Source: Elysia chlorotica
Lineage: Eukaryota; Mollusca; Gastropoda; Plakobranchidae
NCBI GenBank assembly: GCA_003991915.1
Contig: RQTK01000019.1
Coordinates: forward strand, 266,438-330,437
Direction: 5' to 3'
DNA: 64,000 nucleotides
Position numbers and translations under genes: made by a program. How positions within the stretch are numbered: the stretch's first letter is position 1; every line of letters starts with the position of its first letter. Positions 53,022 to 64,000 of the stretch are shown here, piece by piece. The notes below the pieces were generated by a model. The model ran no database searches. It saw only the letters and a program-made list of their open reading frames with translations, and was not told the origin of the DNA.

Positions 53022-55810
53022 ACAGACAGGCAGACAGATGAAGAAGAAAGTGGTAGTAGTAGTAGTAGCAACAGCAGCAGCAGCAGCAGTAGTAGTAGTT
53101 CAATGCAACCCTCCAGCAATCTAGTTAGCTGGTAAAAATTTATGGACTAGATACGTTTGTCTGGAATCAGTGATGACTCGTGGTTATCTGGTGCTGGATA
53201 ATGTTGGGCCGCAGTCAGTGATGACACATCGTAATACTTCAATACAGACGACCAGCAATCCAGTTACCTGGTGAACTTTTTATGCCCTGAGTGTAGCAAG
53301 GCTAAGGACATGGCAACGCGCACATAGCGAATTATTTTATCAGGTGCTAATGGAGTATGGCACATTTTGACTCAATCACATTGTTTTAAAACTTTTTTTG
53401 TCCACCTACCAATTTTCATGTCAAATTATAACTACATTATTATTTTCGTGACCATGAATAAAAACTTTGATCATTTAGACAGTTTTTCACCCTTGCTCAA
53501 AACTATAGCATTGTCTTGTACGCAGATAGCGACCGCAGCGACATTATAAAATTAGTAATTTTCTTACTGCAAAAATTATGAATTTATTGTGATTAATTAG
53601 GACCATGTCGCAGGTAAGATTATTAGAACAATTACATTATGTGATTTACCTCTTCTTATTTTTATTTTTCTAGCATGTCAAAAAAAGAATTCTCTGACTG
53701 TAAGGGGCTACATCACATCCATAATCTAAGGACCTACAAAACAGGTCGGCAACATAATTATTATAATGAATGAAATAGCCTACCATGAAACAATATGAGA
53801 GGCTTTAACTGTGTTTAGGCTGCAGCCTGAGGCGGGATACAAGTCTTTGTGGGTTTTGTTCTCTTCTTTAATGTAGTAGGGGTGGCGGTGATGACGAGCC
53901 TGTGAAGGAAAAAAATTGATTTAGATATAAGTGCAAAGATGAGTGTTGTTTTGTCAATCATCCTTGTTTTATGACCAAAATATAATGGCAATACACTATT
54001 TTTTTCATAAACCAGTATATATTATACTTCACTCAAAACAGCAAAAACTAAGCTCTAATGATATCTTTTTTTTTTAAATTTGTTCATAGTTTTCATGCAC
54101 CATCCTAGTGAATACCTTTGTTCTACACCTCAAATTGTGGCTAATTATACTCAGTCTGCTGAAAAAGTTTATCTTAATGTTGTATTATCAATGTTTTAAA
54201 AGTTAGCTACAACAATTTTAAAACAACATATTGCAGAAAAATGTTAACTACATGATAAACATGTAGATGAGCAGTCTCTTAACTAAACAAATTAGTTGAA
54301 ACAAGTGTGAATTTGGTATGGCAATATTCATTTTGATTATGATAAGATAATATCACTTAAATATACCATATTCTAATGTGAAACCTGTGTGAGAGCTGCT
54401 TTGACTTTACTGTGTTTCCACATGTCCTTCACTCCGAAGCCTCTGTGGTGATGGTCTAGTTGAGGCTGAGGCTTGCACCTCAGTAAGCCCTTTGCCTGTG
54501 GTGGCACGCTTCCCGCCTGGAAATGTTCCCTGGCTATCACGTTGCTTGGATGGGGCTCACTTTCAAGAGTTGGTGCTGGTTGCATGTGCACAGAGGCTGC
54601 AGCTGGCGGGGAAAAAGAGATCAGGGGAATAGAGACAAAAAAACATGTAACAAAATCAAACGGAAAGGTACTCTTTGGAAATGTTCGTCTTCGCGGGAAA
54701 TGTGCCATTTCAAGGTGGCATGAATATTCATGCAGAGATTTGCAGGGTTTTTCTGTTTGTTAGTTTGTTGTAACTTTTCCTTTCCTTAAAAAAAAAACTA
54801 AAAAAAACCCCACTATTGACGAAGCAATAAAAACTAAGCCGGTAACATCACCACTCAGTGGATCTTAGGACGTACAAACATTCTCAGACACAAGAGAGGA
54901 GACAGACTAGCAAAACAAAGAACAACACATCCTCAAAGCAAAAACCAGACCTGCTTTTAATTACTCCATTTGCACGTTTATAATACTAACATTTTTTTTT
55001 TTTTTACGTTACTCTACACATGCATCTCTGTAATTTAACCCCAAAAGAGAACCAATTTGCAAGCTCTGCTCTCACCCAAATGAAAAGATAAAAATTTATT
55101 TTTCTATTTGAATACCACAATCTATAAGGCTTTTGAACCAGATTGCTTCCCCCAAATTCAAATATCAACAAAACACAGTCTAGGCTGCCGCAAGCAAATT
55201 TCACCACACCTCCAAATTCTTTCTTTTGGCATTTTTAAGAAATTCTCAGGTCCATATTGCAGCTGGGTTAGCATGGTAAAAGTTAAGCATTGAAAAAAAT
55301 AATTTCTGGGAATGTAAAGCTAATCTTGCCAAGAGGGGGTGTCTTTCTTCAAAACCCACTTGGTAAATACTCAGATTAACTGAATGGAGTCAAGTCACTT
55401 ACAAGCATGTGGTAAGTGTAGACAGCTTATTTGAAATATAAAAAGCTAAAGTTCTAAATTCTGCACCAATTTTCATTCATCTTTATTGCTTCAAAAGATA
55501 TGAAATTCGGAAAAATATATTTGTAAAAAGTTCAATTTCATGAACATTGTTGGCAAAAAATAATGTCACTCCTTTTCTTTGTGTGCATTTCAATGCATAA
55601 ATATGTTAGCACAAGAGCATATCAGTGCGCACAACACATGTATCGTGCGAATGGAAAAGATCAAAGACTAAATGAGTGCAATTAAGTTTTCAGACCAATG
55701 AACAGCCATCACCTTGAGCATAGGGCCAAGGGCCGTGGACTTGCATCGTGGCTGTGCAACCTTGAGAGGTCATCGGGCAGTAGAAAGCTGACTGTAACTG
55801 TTGTGGTTGT

Positions 55811-55844
<34 letters not shown>

Positions 55845-58800
55845 GTTGTTGTTGCTGCTGCTGCTGAGTGCATATTCTGTTGGTCATCTCTACCTGCCGA
55901 GACATGGCTCCAATGGGAGGTCCTGTTGGAAGCTGTGCTCTCAAAGTCCACGGCTAAACATGTTTAAAAAGAGAAAAGGGGAATAATAGAAATAATTATA
56001 TTTTTTTAGTTAAAAGAGTAAGAGAAATCAAAAGTGGATCAGGTTGGCGTATTGTTTCCTTGTATAAATATGCATAAATTCATCAGATAGATCCATGTTA
56101 ATAAGGTCGCCTTCACTAAAAGATGTTGCTGTCTACATTTTGTGAAGTAAAGACAACGAATCATGTTCACTTAAGTTTGTGAGCAGCGAGCTCTAAGCCC
56201 ATAAATCTTGCACCCTCATCTGACAGCTCACCACGGACGGGCGGGCAGAGTCTCTGGTAAAAAATGGTACCTGTGTGGCAAGAAAAGGCACGTGAATGGA
56301 ATGTGTGGAATACGATTTATACCTTTTTTTAAACAGAAAATTACACTACATGCAATAGGATAATCTTTTTTTTGAAGGATAAATTTAAAAATACAAGCAA
56401 ATGTGCATAATTCTGTTCGAAGAAAGTAGAAAAATACATTCATTATGACATAAAAATGTAAAGTTTAAAACGATTCATCTTGGGACAATAGGCCTCAATT
56501 CGCTAGCCTGCAGTTCAAAAACAAGACAACACAGAACATATAAACACAGTCACTTAAGGAAAAAAAATTAGTATAGAGAGATAGCCTTTAGTGAAAAAAC
56601 AAGACAACACCACAACATATAAATGAATGTCACAAAAAATTAATAGAAATAGCCTTTAAAATAATCAAAGTCTCTTCTAGTACAAAAAAGTTCCCTAGGT
56701 CTCAAGAAAGATACTATACAGCAAGGAGAGCCTAGAATTGGATACCCGTGACATGGCCGATCATTTTATACTAATACTAAGTTTTTACCAACTCAAGCAG
56801 AAGGGAAAAACGCGGTGCCAGAGCAGGTATCGAATCCATAACCTGATTTCAAGCCACGCACTTTACCCTTGTATGATCGCTTCAACCTAAAACTGCAGGA
56901 AAATAACCACGGTAGATCTGTTAATGAAACAGGCAGGCGAAGTGGCGCACAATGTCCAGTGGGTAGGCACAATTTTACACCGAAATAAAAAAAAAGAGGC
57001 CGGCTATGTACATAGCTGGTTTGTGCATGACACTTTCTAATGCGATGCATTTTTGAAACGTTTTTAAATTACTTTTACATCTGATATTTTGTGGGAAGGT
57101 GGAATATGATCCCACTCATCTATTTAGCAAACAAAAAAAAATTTCCAAAATTTTGTAGATAGCCGTTTTGTGAACGACAATATTTGGATATTGCAGACAT
57201 GATGTCACTTTCAGGAAAGAAAATTTTTAGTCTTTTTTTCACCTCTCTTTTACCGCTTCTTCTATGTAACAAAAAATGCAGACATGATGTCACTTTTAGG
57301 AAAGAAAGTTTTTAGTCTTCTTTTCACCTCTCTTTTACCGCTTCTTCTATGTAGCAAAATTTTTAAATCTTAATTATTTTGTGATCTCTGTTTTTTTGCT
57401 GATTAATTGATATGTACTTCACATCAACAGTTCTTGAAACATTGGCCTATTTTGAACACGACCATATATTCCGTTTTGTTTGGAAAATTTCCTTAGCAAA
57501 GGGGGGAATAATAATTATGTAGCAGTGAAGGGGTTACCTCTTTGGAATTACAATAATTATGCCTGTCATTCTGTAGATATTCACATTTACATCTTTCCAC
57601 CAGTCTCTACATATCTTACAGCGATGCCTGTTTGCCTCTTGGCTTGAAGGGCAGCAGTGTAGGGAGCTGTCTCCGCCATCTGAGCCCTGACAGAGCTGTG
57701 GCCATCCTGAGGGCTGAACAGGCCATGGGAGGCACCGAGAGCTGGCCCAGCACCGGGGAACACACCTCCTGCAGGAAGGTAGAAAAACGTGACATTAAAC
57801 AGGTTTCCGTTGCAGGATTGGTAAAATTAGAGATAGCAGCATGATACAGAATATTCATGAAAACAAAAACTGTAGATACTGGCAGTCTGTTTATAAAATA
57901 AATGAAACAGTAGGACTAATCACCTAGAGACAAATCTGTTTTAATCCAAACTTTTGATTAATTTTTCTCAAAAGCGCAAAAAGTGTAGATAGAACCTTTT
58001 TTAATATGATCTTGCAAAAAGTAAAGTTGGTCTTTGACAGAGAATTGAAGTAGCAGGAATAGGGTACTGATTGTAATAGGTGAATTTCACTTGTGAGGTC
58101 TCTTGCCATTACATTCCCCGCAGCACTTTTACTTTTGCAGCAACACAACAGCCTCAGCCACCCATTCCATGGTGTGTGACACAGGGGGGCTAGAAGAAAT
58201 TCATCCCCACAAAATGGATACAACATACAGGTTGAAAACACTGCAACACTGCACAGCCCCTCTTCCTAAATTCTTCTCTTTCATAACTTTCTTGGTCATG
58301 TCTTTCAGTTAAGAAATGTTCTGAGGGAAAAAAAAAAGATCTCAGCTCTGTTTGCTAGGTTACGTTCCTAATTCATGTCAAGTTGAGTTAAGATCATGTT
58401 TAAACAATACCCCCTCCCCCCCCTAAAAAAAAACAACAGCAGACAGCGTTGTTTAATATGATGATGGTTACTAAAAAAGAATTGTATTTTTATATTTAAG
58501 ACAATGCATCAGTGCATTATGGAATAACACTTGACTTGAGTCATGCTGCAAAGCTAAAAATACTAATAAACCACGATGCTCCTCTAAATTTACTTGCAAA
58601 GAAAAAGTGCAATAGAAAAGCTCAATTAAAAAAATACTGGTTACAGTTATTTTTTTCTAGCAGTGATTCTCGCAGTACATAATCATCACCATCATCAAGT
58701 GCTTGCTTATTAGAGTTGGCAATCAAGTCCTTTTAAACTCTTGGATCCTTGGTTGGCAAAATTACTGATGGTTACTTTTACAATTATGTCCATCTGTACA

Positions 58801-61800
58801 GCAAGAGTGTCTATCATTTGTTCTTGCTGCTTTCCTCAACCTCGTCTCCTATTTAATTTCCCTGCAGTGATAAGATGTTTCTAAACTTTCCTTCTCATTA
58901 AATTTTATCTCTTTCTTTTTCTGCTAAGCAATGACCTTGTTTGTCAATCTTCTAATACTTGAATGCTAAGAGCTCTTATATCAAACATAAGAGTACTGTG
59001 TATGATTGAGAGCACTTCAAACTCTCAGTTTACTGAAAACGCTTCCAGTGACCTGCCTTCATCACGTTCCAATACTTGAATGCTGGGCCCTCCAATGTCA
59101 GATATAAGTACATAGCTGCTAACTTTTTAAAAAGATTTTTAGCGCAATTAGCCAATGCAAACCTACATTATTTACCACATTTTTTTGCTGAAAAGAGCTG
59201 CGAGAGTACCATTAATCTACAAGTTCATCAGACTTGGACAATCCCAGTGTCACGAAGCATAAGGGGTACTTATGAGACATTGAAATGTGAATGGGCCCAA
59301 TAAACGGCTGGTCTAACTGAATGTTATTGCTGAATATGGCAGCATGTTTAGTTGGATACTGTCAAATACATAATTATTTTTTCAACCAGAAACGGATGGA
59401 CGTACTTGCGAGGTCATATACATACTAAATACATATCGTACGTACTGGTTGGCAACTATGTCCGTAGATCAAATATTGATTTCCATTGAGATTATAACTA
59501 ATACTAACTTTACAGACTACACATTCAGCGACTTGCCTCGTTCTTCTAATATTACGGATCTTTCTAATAATACCTAAATATACCATGCAATGATTGAGAC
59601 CACTTTAAGACCTGTCTTTACCAACAATGCTTTCATTGTCTTGCCTACATCTTCTAATACTTGAATGCTGGACCCTCCGGGATTAATATACAGAGTAATC
59701 ATTTTATTGTACAGATTTCCTAACCCTGACTTTACCGACAAACGTTTTCATCGACTTGCCTATGTCCTGACTTTACCGACAAACGTTTTCATCTACTTGC
59801 CTATGTCCTGACTTTACCGACAAACGTTTTCATCGACTTGCCTATCTCCTGACTTTACCCGACAAACGTTTTCATCGACTTGCCTATGTCCTGACTTTAC
59901 CGACAAACGTTTTCATCGACTTGCCTATCTCCTGACTTTACCGACAAACGTTTTCATTGACTTGCCTATCTCCTGACTTTACCCGACAAACGCTTTCATC
60001 GACTTGCCTATCTCCTGACTTTACCGACAAACGTTTTCCACCTTGTGCGGCTGTCGCGTGACCCCGGGGGCCGCCGTNNNNNNNNNNNNNNNNNNNNNNN
60101 NNNNNNNNNNNNNNNNNNNNNNNNNNNNNNNNNNNNNNNNNNNNNNNNNNNNNNNNNNNNNNNNNNNNNNNNNNNNNNNNNNNNNNNNNNNNNNNNNNNN
60201 NNNNNNNNNNTCCTGACTTTACCGACAAACGTTTTCAGCAACTTGCCTATGTCCTGACTTTACCGACAAACGTTTTCAGCAACTTGCCTATGTCCTGACT
60301 TTACCGACAAACGTTTTCATCGACTTGCCTATCTCCTGACTTTAGCGACAAACGTTTTCATCGACTTGCCTATCTCCTTGGGCCAGGCGTGTTGAATCTC
60401 CACCTTGTGCGGCTGTCGCGTGACCCAGGGGTCCGCCGTTCTGTGCATACTGTGATGATGGTGGGAGTGCATCTGCTCCAGGCGCTGTACGTTGGCGCAC
60501 ACTTCGTCGTCTTCCTCATCATCCAGGTCCTCATCTATGTCCTCCACATCCTCAACCTTGGTGCCTTGCCAGCTGCGCGTTCCAACAACCATCTTCTCAG
60601 TTCCATCGTGGCGACTCCCCAAAGATTGTGCTGCATTACAGGGGGCAAAGTTTTGAGAAAATTAGTAATAACTTTAATATAAACATGTATGTAACGGGTT
60701 TCATATTGAACTGTTTTTTCCAGGCATAGGTGTTTTTGCAGTTATAGACCATCTATGAACATTTTTCTATTCTCCTTTGCATAGATTTATTGCGTCAACA
60801 GTAATCAGGATTACTGCGTACAGTGACAATATACTCACATTTGTAAAATACGGCTTTTTGGTCAGTAAAAAAATCTATGGATGGTGCTGTTCGGATGCAT
60901 TCTTTTTTATCAGTGTTCTTTCGAACCTGGGTGGAGGTCCATCTTTAGACACAGATTATAGAGTCACTTTGGTTTGTATTTCAACCAGTATCCTAAGCTC
61001 ATCTTTTTATTATTAGCATTTTGCTTTTTCTTTTTGTATATATGACAAAGCTTTTCCCAAATGTGTAGCTTTGGAAACCAGGGCCATACCAGGTTTTAGA
61101 ACTTGGCCATCATATTTTTTTAACCCGATGGCACTGGCTGATGCAACTTTTTAGTTCCAGTCTTTACTCAGTGACGTCCCAGTCATTTTGCCTTCAATGC
61201 TCATGAAATCAGTTTTTTCGTGATGTATATCTCTTGAACCAATAAAAGTGAAATACTTTTTTTTTCTTCAGATTTGAAATCGTCAGCTTTTTATCTTTCA
61301 AAATAAATGTCTATAAACACTGTTTACGTGTGCATAATGTATCTTCATTGGGTCAAATCTAGAGAAAACCAATGGGCTAAAGTAAAAGAATTTTCTAAGT
61401 TAGTGCAATGAGATTAAATATCATTTTTTTTTTTTCAGACATTTAGTGACTTAAATCGTTTCTCCATTACTTAAACGAGACAAAATAGCTAACTTTTTAA
61501 CTGTTCTAGACTGCACAATTCAATGCCTATTCCTTGAATGCCCAGATTTTTTTGAATTTTTTAAGTTATAAAAGAAAAGAGCTGTTACATTCTTTAATAT
61601 TTCAAAACGGACTGTATGCAGTTCAATGTAAATAAATATGTGCTGACAAAAGAGCATATTAATGCAGATAACATGTGTGTGATCGTGCGATAGGAAAAGG
61701 CCAAAAAAGTACATAATATTACATTATTAGGGATATGCACAAAAATGCAATCCTTTTAGGATGAGTATAACTATAAAATGGACAAATAGTGAGAGAATGA

Positions 61801-63911
61801 TTATAAAACGCACTGACACTGCAAGTACAAAATATAAAATGAACAAATTGCGTGAGTAAAAATATGAAGTGTACAAATAGTTAAATTAAACAAACAGTGA
61901 GGGTATAGTTGTAAATTGATTATGTGAATATATTTTTATATAATGAAAATAACAAAGGGGAATATAATTATAAAATGTACAAATAGTAAGAGTATACCGG
62001 TAACTATAACATTGATAAATAGTGAGACTATAACTATAAAATGAACAAATACAAAATGCACTAACTGTGTTCTGCTGTCCTGGGTGATTGGCCTCAGGGC
62101 CGTGCCTGTGTAACCCGTGGGACAGGAGGTTGTTGGCGTGGGCAGGCGGGCCGACCCCTGACAACAGGTGATCCTGGCCCTCGTGGGGCAGAGACAGGTG
62201 CCATTCTGCAGGGTAGCAGTTGTCAGATGACCAGCCTGGCCAAGAAAAAAAAAAGTTATTTTACCAATATGTATGGTCCTGACAAATAAGTATTGCATTA
62301 ATTTTTGTAACTAGCTACTGGCAGAAAACGTAAAATTTAAAAGCAATGATATTGATACTTCATTATTAGTAGGAAATAAACAATTTTAAAAAGTGTTATG
62401 CAACAAGGGTGAACGAGACAAAGACCATCTACCCAGAATTGCCCTTTATAATTTTTTTTAAATCGTATAGAGTGCGTCCATGCTCCTTATCACAGTAAAG
62501 ATAACTCAAAAGGTCGAAAGTCAGAATTGTTCCTGATTCTCTTTGGTTTCTTCAATATGCTTGCATAAAACCCTGAAAATCTCAAATCGTCAATGGTGTG
62601 ATGCTATTTTCTAAAACAAATCAAAACTTAGGAGGAGCAGCTTGTGTTTTTTTAGGCTAAGGTAAACTATAAATTATTATGCTGTTTACTTTGCCACATA
62701 CCAAAAAATGGTAAAATTGCTTGAGAGTTAAATTTTTTTGGAATCCCATTATTTTAACCATACTGCAAGTGCAATAAAGAAACTATTGTATTGAAATTTG
62801 GAGAAGAAATTTACCTATGGCGAAAACAGAGAGGATCTCTGAGCATTTCAGTAAAAAGGCTAGATTTGACCAATTTTCAACTTTAAATGTATTGCACATA
62901 TTTTGTATCACAATTTAGCTTAAAATGTCAGAATAATGAAAATGAAATAATTATGAGCAGCAGATCTTTCCTTATGTGGAAATGCCCTATGTCTTATCAA
63001 TATGCTGAATACTTTAGGTATCCTGAGCCAAACCAGTAAAATTATATCATCATTACCTAAAGAGTACAATGTGCAGAATTTTAACAATCATATATTTCTA
63101 AGGATCTCACAAAACAAGTCTAGCTGCAGTCCAACTTTGATCAAGAAATACTTCAAGTACTGAGATATAGGCAGGTAATATATTTAGGTATGTTAAGGCT
63201 ACTCTAAATTGGTGCTAATCTTGTTGCCATTTGAGTTATAATTATTCTCTCTTTTGTGACTGAATTTGAACTCCAAAGTAGGTATGTGAATTCACAAAGA
63301 GTTACAGACCATAGAAGATATGAACTCAATTTAGGTTCAAGATTACTCATCAAGCCAGAGGAATGAGTAATGCTGAGTGGTGCCGCTTACTCCAGTCTTT
63401 AAAACGGAACATAAAATGTGCAAACAGATTCTTTGTTAAGATCCACTATGATGTTTCTGTTTGTTGAACACCTGTCATGTCTTCCAAAAATGTGGAATAA
63501 CTGAACAGACCCATTTTATGTGGGCGTTACACAGGTTATAGTGAACTATAATATGGTTACAGTGCTATGATTGTGGTGTTTTTGAGACTTATGCCAAAAG
63601 GCAAGTGATATATCGTTGTAAAGGTGAAAATGAGATCTGTCTAAGTTCTGACTAAAAGTGCATTAAAAGGTTTTTGCTCTATCCTATAAGAAACTTGCGG
63701 TTAATTTAAAGCATGAATTAGAAAATGAAAACTTTCTTTTTTATTATCTCAAAAGTAGCTAAAATAACCCATGCCAAAATCGTAGCACAGTAAAGATATG
63801 CAGATATTTCCTTTTGCAGTAAAACTGTTCAATGTACACACCATCAGATGAATTGAGCAGGGCCTCTGCTGGGATCTGCACAAAATGCTCCTGAGACCTG
63901 AGATCAGCCAT
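50917..63911 (-). CDS. Unrecognised 532-residue acidic/His/Gln-rich protein, 10 coding exons (whole gene)
   Basis: Ten minus-strand exons join in phase to 1599 nt. The start ATG at 63911 has a good context (A at -3, G at +4) and follows a 6-codon upstream ORF. In order: a hydrophilic N-terminus, an acidic run (residues 108-124) followed by a His cluster, a Gly/Ala/Pro-rich part, about 20 consecutive Gln (about 261-280), a Pro/His-rich part, and a compact C-terminal section (about 385-490) with regular hydrophobic and aromatic spacing (SHIVSWYIDYLIHENEHL, FHSDDFYFMEALKKK). A Ser/Ala/Gly tail ends in GAPSL. No signal peptide or membrane segment is seen. The composition suggests a nuclear or scaffold protein, but I do not recognise the family. 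It is convergent with SFI1, with tails 6.1 kb apart. Confidence 0.78.
51785..52190 (-). mobile_element. Two nested or tandem SINE copies, reverse strand
   Basis: Two cores (CACATGAAACTGACACTGATCC at about 51932 and CACATTATACATTTACCAATCC at about 52063), each followed by a tRNA-like head. In intron 9 of the minus-strand gene. Confidence 0.65.
52273..52393 (-). CDS. Second gene, exon 9, residues 423-463
   Basis: Acceptor AAATTCCTCAG, donor AAGAAG|GTATGT. Well-patterned helix-like sequence (YIDYLIHENEHLTQISRAF, FYFMEALKKK), the part most likely to be conserved. Confidence 0.86.
52394..53783 (-). repeat. Intron 8 of the minus-strand gene with (GA)n and (AGT/AGC)n
   Basis: GA array 52984-53020 and AGT/AGC array 53050-53099; otherwise nothing. 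Confidence 0.8.
53784..53899 (-). CDS. Second gene, exon 8, residues 385-423
   Basis: Acceptor TTTCCTTCACAG, donor TCATG|GTAGGC, phase 0 in and 2 out, splitting a Trp codon. Starts the compact C-terminal part: HPYYIKEENKTHKDLYP, then SHIVSW. Confidence 0.85.
54385..54602 (-). CDS. Second gene, exon 7, residues 312-384
   Basis: Acceptor TTTTTCCCCGCCAG, donor ACACAG|GTTTCA, phase 1 in and 0 out. Pro/His/Lys-rich, ending in VKDMWKHSKVKAALTQ, a likely helix. Confidence 0.82.
54603..55712 (-). other. Intron 6 of the minus-strand gene
   Basis: AT-rich; nothing recognised. Intron 7 (53900-54384) likewise. Confidence 0.6.
55713..55953 (-). CDS. Second gene, exon 6, residues 232-312, polyQ
   Basis: Acceptor AAACATGTTTAG, donor CTCAAG|GTGATG, phase 0 in and 1 out. 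About 20 Gln in a row encoded by mixed CAG/CAA at 55802-55867, then QPQQLQ and SAFYCPMTSQG. The CAG/CAA mixture should limit expansion. Confidence 0.82.
56232..56270 (-). CDS. Second gene, exon 5, micro-exon, residues 219-231
   Basis: Only 39 bp between TTGCCACACAG and GTG|GTGAGC, phase 0-0, encoding VPFFTRDSARPSV. It is accepted for its clean sites and phase match; it could be skipped without frameshift. Confidence 0.7.
56715..56890 (-). mobile_element. Degraded SINE, reverse strand
   Basis: CATTTTATACTAATACTAAG core and a tRNA-like head (GTATCGAATCCATAACC). Intron 4 of the minus-strand gene. Confidence 0.45.
57193..57360 (-). repeat. 85-bp tandem duplication
   Basis: GCAGACATGATGTCACTTT to TTCTTCTATGTA occurs twice, nearly identical, in intron 4 of the minus-strand gene. 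Confidence 0.9.
57620..57768 (-). CDS. Second gene, exon 4, residues 169-218
   Basis: Acceptor CTACCTTCCTGCAG, donor ATCGCT|GTAAGA, phase 1 in and 0 out. Gly/Ala/Pro/His-rich, then YTAALQAKRQTGIA. The other open frame in this stretch stops at the donor and does not fit the flanking exons. Confidence 0.8.
59724..60379 (-). repeat. 41-bp minisatellite carrying a GC splice donor, with partial exon copy
   Basis: Tandem 41-bp units; on the minus strand each has ATAGGCAAGTCGATGAAAAC and then TTTGTCGGTAAAGTC. The first unit overlaps the end of exon 3 of the minus-strand gene. At 60038-60077 the array is broken by a 40-bp near-copy of the exon (its CACCTTGTGCGGCTGTCGCG part), cut off by the N gap 60078-60210. 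Older, diverged units reach back to about 58950 (TTCTAATACTTGAATGCT three times). Confidence 0.92.
60370..60630 (-). CDS. Second gene, exon 3, residues 82-169, acidic and His-rich, GC donor
   Basis: Acceptor CCCTGTAATGCAG. Acidic run at residues 108-124, then HSHHHHSMH. The exon ends GAGATAG|GCAAGT, a consensus GC-AG donor; its phase (1) is the only one that reads exon 4 without a stop, and reading on hits a stop within the next repeat unit. The donor is also the first unit of a 41-bp minisatellite. The exon is symmetrical (261 nt, phase 1-1), so skipping it keeps the frame. Confidence 0.82.
60631..63841 (-). other. Introns 1 and 2 of the minus-strand gene
   Basis: Outside exon 2 (62062-62235) both introns are AT-rich with no repeat family or exon recognised. 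Short related units (AGTGAGAGTATAACTATAAAATG) recur at 61740-62050. Confidence 0.5.
62062..62235 (-). CDS. Second gene, exon 2, residues 24-82
   Basis: Acceptor TTCTTGGCCAG. Encodes WSSDNCYPAEWHLSLP and a His/Asn-rich stretch. The donor is uncertain: ACA|GTTAGT (exon end 62066) looks best but gives the wrong phase for exon 3, so the weaker GTTA|GTGCAT at 62062 is listed. Confidence 0.65.
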
Positions 63912-63962
63912 GCTTGTAACTGAGCAGTGGACGGTGTCTAGACCGGGGTCCAGTCCATTGCT
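63842..63962 (-). CDS. Second gene, exon 1 in window: 5-prime UTR and residues 1-24
   Basis: Acceptor TTTGGCTGTCATTAG and donor TGATG|GTGTGT, phase 1 out. The first 51 bases are probably leader, with a small upstream ORF (ATG 63958 to TAG 63938) before the main ATG at 63911. The main frame is open back to the acceptor, so an upstream coding exon cannot be fully excluded. Confidence 0.72.
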
Positions 63963-64000
63963 CTAATGACAGCCAAACAGGCAAAAATATATATTTATAC

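Noticed and set aside
57616-57858. 80-codon minus-strand frame over exon 4 of the second gene
   Set aside because: It stops at the donor and cannot be entered in phase from exon 3; the other frame fits both neighbours.

Overview
This is animal (metazoan) nuclear DNA. Genes are split by GT-AG introns of roughly 0.1 to 2.9 kb. The background is AT-rich and full of long tri- and tetranucleotide microsatellites, several minisatellites and many copies of a tRNA-derived SINE family. There is no operon structure. A mollusc, probably a gastropod, would fit the SINE and microsatellite style, but that is inference; nothing in the window proves the taxon. Three runs of N (29735-29896, 43663-44309, 60078-60210) are assembly gaps, each lying in or against a simple repeat.

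Region 1 (1-4314) is upstream, non-coding sequence: (CTT)n, (AGT)n, a tRNA-like fragment and one reverse-strand SINE. Region 2 (4315-44819, plus strand) is one gene of 34 coding exons that join in phase without a stop to give 2914 residues. The first coding exon alone encodes about 1329 residues of hydrophilic, probably disordered protein. The following exons carry more than 40 short helical units of the type L/F-x-x-W-(K/R), the signature of SFI1, the centrin-binding protein of centrosomes and centrioles. Two blocks of these units are separated by a repeat-free linker (about residues 2045-2154), and the protein ends in a serine-rich tail. Region 3 (44820-50916) holds the 3-prime ends of two convergent genes and intergenic DNA. 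Region 4 (50917-63962, minus strand) is a second, complete gene of 10 coding exons encoding about 532 residues. I do not recognise its family. It has an acidic stretch, His-rich and Gln-rich tracts and a compact, well-structured-looking C-terminal part.

The most unusual feature is how tandem repeats sit on splice sites. A 76-bp minisatellite before SFI1 exon 9 multiplies the 3-prime splice site and the first bases of the exon about 20 times. A 41-bp minisatellite after exon 3 of the second gene multiplies its rare GC-type 5-prime splice site and includes a broken copy of the exon. The acceptor and start of SFI1 exon 28 are present three times, two copies decayed into GA repeats. Other points of interest are a roughly 606-bp foldback element, a second open reading frame for the SFI1 C-terminus, and a coding-like polyQ frame just past the stop of the second gene.
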